A DNA stretch of 64,000 nt from Ancylostoma caninum (Eukaryota; Nematoda; Chromadorea; Rhabditida; Ancylostomatidae), in contig JBAJFG010000632.1 of assembly GCA_037903475.1 (NCBI GenBank), positions 124,001 to 188,000 of the forward strand. Reading direction: 5' to 3'. Made by a program: the position numbers and the translations under genes. The first letter of the stretch is position 1, and every line of letters begins with the position of its first letter. Under the pieces are notes generated by a model. The model ran no database searches. It was not told the DNA's origin and saw nothing but the letters and a program-made list of their open reading frames with translations. This document shows positions 57,212 through 64,000 of this stretch, in pieces.

Positions 57212-60200
57212 CGAGGGTGGGTTGAAAAGTTTCCGGAGTGACCACCAAAGAAGCAGTGTTTTCCATTTATTTCCATGTCATTGTATAGAGAAATCCTCCA
57301 TATGAATTGGATATAACCACCTTAGCCACTTCCCGCCACCTTAGCCATCCGAGACGGCTGCTCACTCTTCTCTGTATTACTCTCCACACTATGTCACCAA
57401 GAAAGCAACCATCTGAAGACGCCCCAACCTGGCTCCAACCTATACTTAAAAGGTGGGATGAATATTTTCTCCGCATAGATAAAATGTTCGATTTTGTAAT
57501 TAAAATGCAAGAGGTTCAATCCGCCATTTTGAATACGCTCAACAAGCTGGAAGAGCAATTTTTGGCAATCGGCGAAAGAGAAGGCCATCAAAACTCCGCC
57601 CTTTATAGCGCCTTAGTGAAATTTCAGACAGATTCCAAGATTGTAAATGCAAAGGCATGCAGGATAACTTGGGTAGGCATAGAGGAGCATGGTAGCGAAA
57701 TCGCCACACATCAGTTCGATAAGGAGGCGCTCAAGGAGATCATCGAAACGGCAGGGGGCGAAGGACTACACCAAGGAAGAGCTTGAGTACGATCGTAGTC
57801 TCAGAAAGAAAGCAGGTATGATGAGTCAGAAGGAAAGCTAGTGTATGTGGTGCGGGATTTGGCCATCCACAAACTAACGGTGCGGCGTCAATTGCCTGTC
57901 AGAAATTCAATCGATTCGTCCGAAACAGCCTGCTGGAGAAACTCAAGTCTCAATTACAACCCAATTCACCCGCTAGGGATTTGGAACTAACAATTCGCTT
58001 GCATCTTTGAGCAACCAGTTACCAAAAATAGAGAACTGTTTCCTTCTTTTTAACGCTCGTTCAGAAGTTAATAAAATTCCAGATTTGAACTATACTTTAG
58101 CAGAAAAACCTTGTGGCGTTTTCATAACTGATGTAAAGCAAATTCCATTCACGATGCAACTCTCAGCTATGACTCTAACTATGATGTTTACCGTTGCGAT
58201 CGCGATGGAAACAGACCAGGTGGAGGAGTACTTGCGCTTAATCACAGACGAATCCCTCACTCATTCGTGATCAAACATGAATTCAATGGATTTTGCCAAT
58301 CTCTCGCAGAAAAAATTGGGCCTAATCACCAAGAAATCTTAGTGGTTCTCCTTTACCGAAGTCCATCCTGTGATGTATCTAATTTCCTAGAATTTCTTGG
58401 GTTTCTTCAGGAATTGTGCTTGGAATGGAGTGGTCACTTACTCATCCTCGGACACTTTAATTTTCCTCTCATCGATTGGATCAACATGAGACACAGAGAT
58501 ATTGCTGCTTCAACTTCTTCACGATCCTTTCTTGACTTTGTAAGATCTAACAACCTTCACCAGATTATCACAGATCCAACCCATGGATTAAATATACTCG
58601 ACATCATTCTAACATCGAAGTGTGATCTAATTCCAAACCATTCTATTCTACCGCCCTTTAGTACGTCAGACCACTCAAGTATTTGCTTCACAATTAAGGG
58701 CACCTGTATAAGCAAACCAACCAAAATCATCCATAAAGACTTCTCCAGGGGTGACTACAATTCCATATGTGCTGAGCTCGGTCGAGTCGATTGGTCGACA
58801 TTGATAGATAGTTCTCCTGATGTTGACGAATGCTACTAATCTTTCGTAGCTATATGCCATCATCTCATTGACATATACGTACCAACAACTATACGCAAAG
58901 AGAATCACCGGATTTACCCATCTAAAATTCGAAAATTGAGAGTCAAAGTTGCCTTCTTACATTCCAGCAATAGTCGCAGTGCGAGGGCTAATTACCTTAA
59001 ATACACCAGAAAGCTTAAACGCGCAGTAGCATGTTGGTCAGCTCTCCAGGAAAAACGGATTGCTGACAGCAAAAATCCCAAACTTTTTCATAACCATTGC
59101 AAGAAGGATTTAAAACTAAACAGCTCTATACCTAACGTCTCCTTGAACGGCTCTGATCCTGCAGAGGATGATGTCAGCAAGGCACACCTCTTTGCAGAAT
59201 ATTTTGAATCAGTTTACAAAAGACCCAACAACGCAAGCGTTACCTTGTCACCTGTAACTGATCAAGATCTTGACTGGGTGGACATTTCTAGCGTTATCGT
59301 ATACAGTACATTGAAAAAGCTCCCTAGTAGGTATTCCACTTCTCCAGATGAACTACCATACATATTCCTTAAGAACTCCGCACTGGGGCTAACCACCCCT
59401 TACCCTGTTGTACAATAACTTTTTGCTACTTGGTCAAGTTCCAGCACTGTGGAAAATCGGGCTAGTTAGACCTATGGTATCCGTATGGTATCCGCGGGTG
59501 TCTTTTACGGTTTATCCGAGCTTTTTTATCTGATAGAACCCAAACAGTCGTTATAAATGAGTCGAAATCCCGCTCATACCTTACAACAAGCGGAGTACCG
59601 CAAGGCTCATGCATTGGGCCGCTCATGTTCCTAGTATATGTTGACGATTTATCACGTTCGCTCCCACCGGAGTGTATTGCTCTATGTGTGCAGATGACGC
59701 TAAAATTTACACCATAAACGATTGTCAGAAGCTGCAAGATGCTCTTTACTCTTTGACTAAATGGTCCAAAACGTGGGTCTCGCTATATCTACAGAGAAAA
59801 CATCAATAATGTGTTTTGGATATGATCACCCTTGTTTTCGTTTCATGATTGATGGTAAACTATTGAATTGCTCGAATAGGATTCGTGACCTAGGCGTCAC
59901 TTACACCAACACGTTCGATTTCAGCGAGTACATGAACGATGTAATCAATAGAGCTACAGCCAAAAGCAAATAATCTTGAGAGCTCTCAGGTCACGCGATC
60001 TTATCCTACTTTTTAAGCTTTTTACTTCTTACATAAGGCCGATTCTCGAATACTGCTGTCAACTCTGGTCTCCAAATAAGCTGAATATCATTAAGCAGAT
60101 CGAACAAGTTCAAAAAAGTTCCACGTATCGCTGTTTTCTTCGAAAGGGATTATCTAGGATCTCATACGAAGAGCGTCTCAGGAAACTGGCCAATACCAGC

Positions 60201-61952
60201 TATCGTTTCGTAAAAAAGTTGCCGACTATACTTTTATGTATCAACTAACTACAGGTGATGTAGATCTAGAGCTATGTGATCTTTTCCTAAGAGCACCTAG
60301 CGTTGGAATTACACGAGGTCATCAATACCGAGTGTTAGCTGAAAGATGCAACAGTTCTTCGTACCGAGGTTGTTTCTTACACAGAATTGCTTCAACTTGG
60401 AACAGTTTGAGCATTGATTTATTCACGTGGAAGCGATCATATACATTTTAGGCACATTTAGTCCAGTTTCTCCAACAGATCGACAGAGATCGATAGTTTT
60501 TTCAGTTGATATACCTCAAGCAAACCTCTCTCACATCTTTTCATCTGAGATATTGTTGCTCATGTATCTGATCATATGCTAGAATCTGCTTATGTCGGTT
60601 TCTCGTCCATGTGAATTAATCCTCCGTATCTGTTATCCGCTGTAGCATTAGAACTGCTGTATGCAGTATTATTCCCTCCTCGCGGAATCCCATAACCTAC
60701 TCGACGCTATAGCAGGTTCTGGTAGGGTTGGCGGACCCACTAAGCTGGTATCCGGAGCCTTCAAGACACGTACCCCTAAGAGGCTTGCAGTGTTGGCGGC
60801 CACTGCCCTTCTCTGCCAGGTAATCCTGCTATTTCCATGATCCGCACCCCCCTCCCCTCTGTAAGCATTGCTTGCACATTAGTAAGGTTAACTATGCTGT
60901 GATAACTATACTACGATAACGATTATCGGATTCTTTCACTTCATGTTGTGTTTAATTTGTTCTAAGTTTGGCCCGATAATAAATAATTAAATAAGTAAAT
61001 AAATAAATATCAACTCAATATGCCAAAAAGTCTGGTTTTGGCAGTCTTAGTTGAAGATGAATACGGAGTTCGAGCGGTCAACAAATCTTTCCAAATAAAG
61101 AGGAAGATCTCATGTATACGAAATAACTCCGATGTACTGACCTTGGAGATCCATCGCCCACATTTCCCACCCCTAGCTTCCTTGCTTGGATAAGCAAGGA
61201 TTGCTGCATATAGTCAAACCATTGACCATGTGCAGGACGTCGAAAAGAGGTACTACACCGGAAAACGTGCATTAATCCCTCCATATGGATTTCGCAGACA
61301 AGCGGATGATTGTGCGCAGAATTGAGGAGTCTTTCAGCACCCTTCAAAAGCGAACATTCCATATTTACAGAATAAATTAATTCCAAAAAAATCTTTCTTG
61401 TGCCGCATTCGCTCAATTCCGGACAAATGCACGTTCCAGAATGGACCACAGCATGACGTTTTAAATTGCTGGGCCAAAGCCCGAAACTTCCATTGCAAAT
61501 GCAGCTTAATGATGAGTAGTTTTGAAAAGAAATGGAGTCCCAGTTTACTGAAATTACGCGGGTAAGGGGTAGAAAAGAAGCGCGGCATGTCCACAACGTT
61601 ATGGCCGCATATTCGAATGCCAACGCTAGCCACAAAATTGAAAAAAAAATGAAATATTTCCCTCATCCACTGATTCTTTAGCACTTGCTTGCTAACGCCT
61701 CCGTCTTTCTTTGGAGCTCAGAGCCTCCCTGTCCAGAAAGAAATTCGGATCGAATGACCAATTATTCGTGGCCGTGTAAGGTTGTTCTGAGTAACTCGAA
61801 GAAATTCTTCGCAGTGCAAGAATTAAAAGCAGAAAAGAGGTGGAACCAGGGGTGCTGAGCTTCGACAGGATTGAGCTAAAAAATAACCCAAGAACTGTAC
61901 CTGCGTTATTAAGTTCTCATTGTCATTTCAGAAACTTTTCAAGCCACCCTCG
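57212..61952. mobile_element. TA-flanked element with TACGAGGGTGG ends, split by a LINE
   Basis: Left end TACGAGGGTGGGTTGAAAAG (57210) and right end, inverse, TACGAGGGTGGCTTGAAAAG (61954-61935). These are Tc1/mariner-type ends with TA duplication. The interior is a CR1-like LINE (about 57300-61010) plus about 0.9 kb without recognisable transposase, so the carrier was probably non-autonomous. Confidence 0.7.
57391..61010 (+). pseudogene. CR1-like LINE, broken (ORF1, AP endonuclease, RT, 3' tail)
   Basis: ORF1 from ATG 57391 (MSPRKQPSEDAP; coiled segment IDKMFDFVIKMQEVQSAIL), shifted near 57770. Endonuclease from about 58010 (CFLLFNARSEVNKI; shifted, RDGNRPGGGV; VVLLYRSPS; LLILGHFNFP; DHSSICF to 58839). 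Linker 58936-59400. RT from about 59500 in pieces (GVPQGSCIGPLMFLVYVDDL, a CADD in place of YADD, then IRDLGV and LEYCCQLWSP to 60451). The 3' end is a TAAATAAATAAAT run near 60980-61010. The catalytic GDFN motif reads GHFN. An inactive copy of a family related to the 35-38-kb LINE. Confidence 0.85.
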
Positions 61953-62040
61953 TATTTATCTATCACATTTTTTGATTTGGATCTACAACTACGTTTTTCT
62001 GTAGCTTAAGCTTTTCTTCGGTTTTCCATTGCAATCGTGT
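61020..62040. other. About 1 kb without a recognised gene
   Basis: Contains the right part of the TACGAGGGTGG element. Minus-strand frames of 116-185 codons overlap here (61684-61078) but match nothing I know. Confidence 0.4.
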
Positions 62041-62044
62041 TCCT

Positions 62045-62400
62045 CTGAAGTTTTTTCCCAAGTTACATGTAAGCTTTTAGGGCGGAAACAACTTACATGT
62101 AACATTTCTTTTCCATTCCAACTTACATGCGATCTTTTTCGAGCCAAAACAACCTACATGCGATGTTTTCGAGTCGAAATAACTTACATCTGATCTTATT
62201 CTAGTCAAAACAACTTACTTATAGGGTTTTCCGAGTCAAAACAACTTACATGCAATCAATTCAAGGTCAAAACAACCTACATGTAAGTTTTCGCAGATTT
62301 GCAACTTACATATATCCTTTTTGGAGTGAAAACAAGTTACATGTAATCTTATGGAGCCGCCACAACTTACATGTAATCTTTTTGGAATCATTCTCATGCA
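62045..62400 (+). repeat. Minisatellite, about 37-bp unit
   Basis: About nine diverged copies of AACAACTTACATGTAATCTT followed by TTTxGAGTCAAA. It lies roughly 360 bp upstream of the intact ORF1 and could be part of the 5' region of that LINE. Confidence 0.85.
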
Positions 62401-62774
62401 TGCACCGACCGCGTTCGGTCGCTCGACTCGTTGATCCGACTAACGCTTCTGTCGCCGACCGATCAGGATCCTTTTCTGGTAATCCTAGCTGGTATTCCTG
62501 CGTTATTCTTGCACTATCCTCCTTCCTGGTGGAAGACCTAATCGTTCTCTTAGCACTTCTGTGGCGAGGTGCGCAATTTTTCTGGACCAACGCCACCGTC
62601 AAAGGTGAATTATCGTTGTCGCGGATTAGCGATTGATTGGAGGGATCACGCGTGTCACAAGTGATCCCCACCTCGCCTTCAGATTTGTTCTCGTCCCAGC
62701 GGCAGGGATAAAGCCTTTCGTTTAAAATCTTGCCGCCTCACTAGGTCTATTCATTTCTCTGCTTGCTTCTAAGT

Positions 62775-63683
62775 ATGGATACTCCTCTAGTGCCTGCCCC
62801 TGCTCCTCTTGCTGTTCAGATCCGTCGCGGGAAGAAACACAGGATAGATATCGGTGCGTCCCCGCCCACGGCTGACGATCTTGACCATGCGGTGGAGATG
62901 GTACTAAACGACGTCTCATTGCCAGCGCATCTCAGGACGGTAGTGAACCAACTTCTCCAATTCAAGGATCAGTTTGCCAATCTGATGGAGAAAAATCATG
63001 AGCTTATTGCGGAGGTTGATAGAGTTCGAAAGGAAAACTCTGACTTGGTAAACGAGAACACTCCCTTGCGATCAGGAATTGGCAATCTTAGGACCGATTT
63101 AGCACGTATTCAGCATTCTCCTCTAGAACAGCTGGATAATTCTAGAACTGTATCTCCTTGTTCTCGTGAGGAAATCGAACGGAAACGTTCAATTGTTGTA
63201 GCTGGTATTACTGAGTGTGATGCGAATTTGTCATCTACTAGGGTCATTTATGATAATAATTGTGTACGAAGAATTCTTAACCACCTATCAATTCAATGTC
63301 ATCCGGTAGCTGTCTATCGAATAGGCCGCCACAATCCAAATAGACCACGTTTAATTAAAGTTGTGTTACCCTCCTCATACTTTGCCTCTTTAACACTGCG
63401 TCGGGCCCCTAAACTCAGATCCTTCTCGGTACAGGGTATCTTTATAAGGCCATCATTACCCAAGTGCGAGAGGGAGCGACTTAGGAGCCTGAGGCTGTCA
63501 CGTTTTTCTTCTCATGCTGGTGCCGTCTCCTGTTTCATTGCTACTGCCTCCCAACCTCCGCGTGATTCTCAGCCATCTGATCTTTCGCAGTCAATACCTC
63601 TGCACGTGACCAACTCCTCCAATGTTTCTATGACCCCTGATCATTCGGTAAACGATCTCTCTGCTAGCGCCTGCAACACATAA
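62775..63683 (+). CDS. Intact ORF1 of a CR1-like LINE (element runs off the window)
   Basis: 302 codons from ATG 62775 (MDTPLVPAPAPLAV) to TAA 63683. N-terminal region, then a coiled-coil-like stretch (QFKDQFANLMEKNHELIAEV, about residues 70-110), then a conserved core KRSIVVAGITECDAN..NHLSIQCHPVAVYRIGRHNPNR and PRLIKVVLPSSYF that aligns with ORF1 of the dead LINE at 38.3 kb (SIVLAGLEE, YRMGKFDPKRPRLVK). Such ORF1 proteins bind LINE RNA and act as chaperones. Serine/proline-rich C terminus. No stop or shift, unlike the other two LINEs here, so this may be a younger insertion. The endonuclease/RT frame would follow beyond 64000. Confidence 0.85.
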   Translation: MDTPLVPAPAPLAVQIRRGKKHRIDIGASPPTADDLDHAVEMVLNDVSLPAHLRTVVNQLLQFKDQFANLMEKNHELIAEVDRVRKENSDLVNENTPLRSGIGNLRTDLARIQHSPLEQLDNSRTVSPCSREEIERKRSIVVAGITECDANLSSTRVIYDNNCVRRILNHLSIQCHPVAVYRIGRHNPNRPRLIKVVLPSSYFASLTLRRAPKLRSFSVQGIFIRPSLPKCERERLRSLRLSRFSSHAGAVSCFIATASQPPRDSQPSDLSQSIPLHVTNSSNVSMTPDHSVNDLSASACNT

Positions 63684-64000
63684 CAGCGACATATTCCAGA
63701 GTTCAGCGGTAAATGGTGTAACATCCATGTGATTGCGTCCCCCATCCCGTTTCCTTCAGTGTTGCGTTCACTTCATTCTCACCCCATTTCTGTCTGGACA
63801 CACCGCACCCTCCTCTTTTGTATGTCCGATCTATTCTTATCTTATCAGCCAGAGCGGGCAAAAGAAATGAATCATTTCCTGTTGTTATTAGATGTTGAAT
63901 CGGTGATACATAGCTATTCCTATCTGGCAAAAATAAATTCTAACAGAAATGAGGTTAGTCTTCTTTGATTGGTAGAGCGCCAAACAAGTTAAAGCTGTGA

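Noticed and set aside
63960..64000. tRNA B-box-like string at the window end
   Set aside because: No cloverleaf can be formed in the available sequence.

Overview
The window looks like a transposon-rich stretch of a parasitic nematode genome, probably strongylid (hookworm type). The reasons are a minus-strand, many-exon secreted Kunitz/EB/lustrin-type cysteine-rich gene of the kind nematodes use in cuticle and secreted proteins, short introns (about 50-70 bp) mixed with multi-kilobase ones, CR1-like LINEs, a Penelope-like element with an N-terminal GIY-YIG domain, and mariner ends beginning TTAGGTTGGTGCAAAA. The organism is an inference; no rRNA, tRNA or spliced-leader gene was seen.

Layout. 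1-3.8 kb: an apparently complete Penelope-like retroelement (open frame 474-3350) bounded by a 12-bp direct repeat. 3.9-19.1 kb (minus strand): one host gene of about 19 coding exons. I followed it exon by exon from a signal peptide at 19134 to a Kunitz exon at 4289-4113 and a poly(A) signal at 3890-3885; almost every intron is phase 1. Its introns hold two Helitron-like elements with internal tandem repeats, a nested hAT MITE with an 8-bp target duplication, a dead mariner and several foldback elements. 19.1-34.4 kb: no convincing host gene. It holds TTAA-flanked foldback/MITE elements, near-perfect palindromes and two arrays of an AT-rich repeat. 34.4-42.5 kb: a truncated Helitron-like end, a broken CR1-like LINE (minus strand) with a partial second copy, and a deleted Ty3/Gypsy element (5-bp target duplication) whose left LTR carries a mariner-type insertion. 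45.6-56.3 kb: three copies of a second Helitron-like family, two of them in inverted orientation around a broken hAT-like transposase gene. Also here are an unrecognised, broken, intron-poor reading frame (51.2-52.5 kb) and a 1.6-kb foldback element with 540-bp arms and TA duplication inserted in the third copy. 57.2-62 kb: a TA-flanked terminal-inverted-repeat pair that encloses a dead CR1-like LINE. 62.0-64 kb: a 37-bp tandem repeat and an intact CR1-like ORF1 whose element runs off the window.

The host gene is the only unit that looks under protein-level selection. Its Kunitz modules carry G or T at the P1 position, and at least one has lost both cysteines of the reactive-loop disulfide, so a structural or non-trypsin role seems more likely than classical trypsin inhibition. 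Everything else is best read as layered transposition: nested insertions give the relative order of several events.
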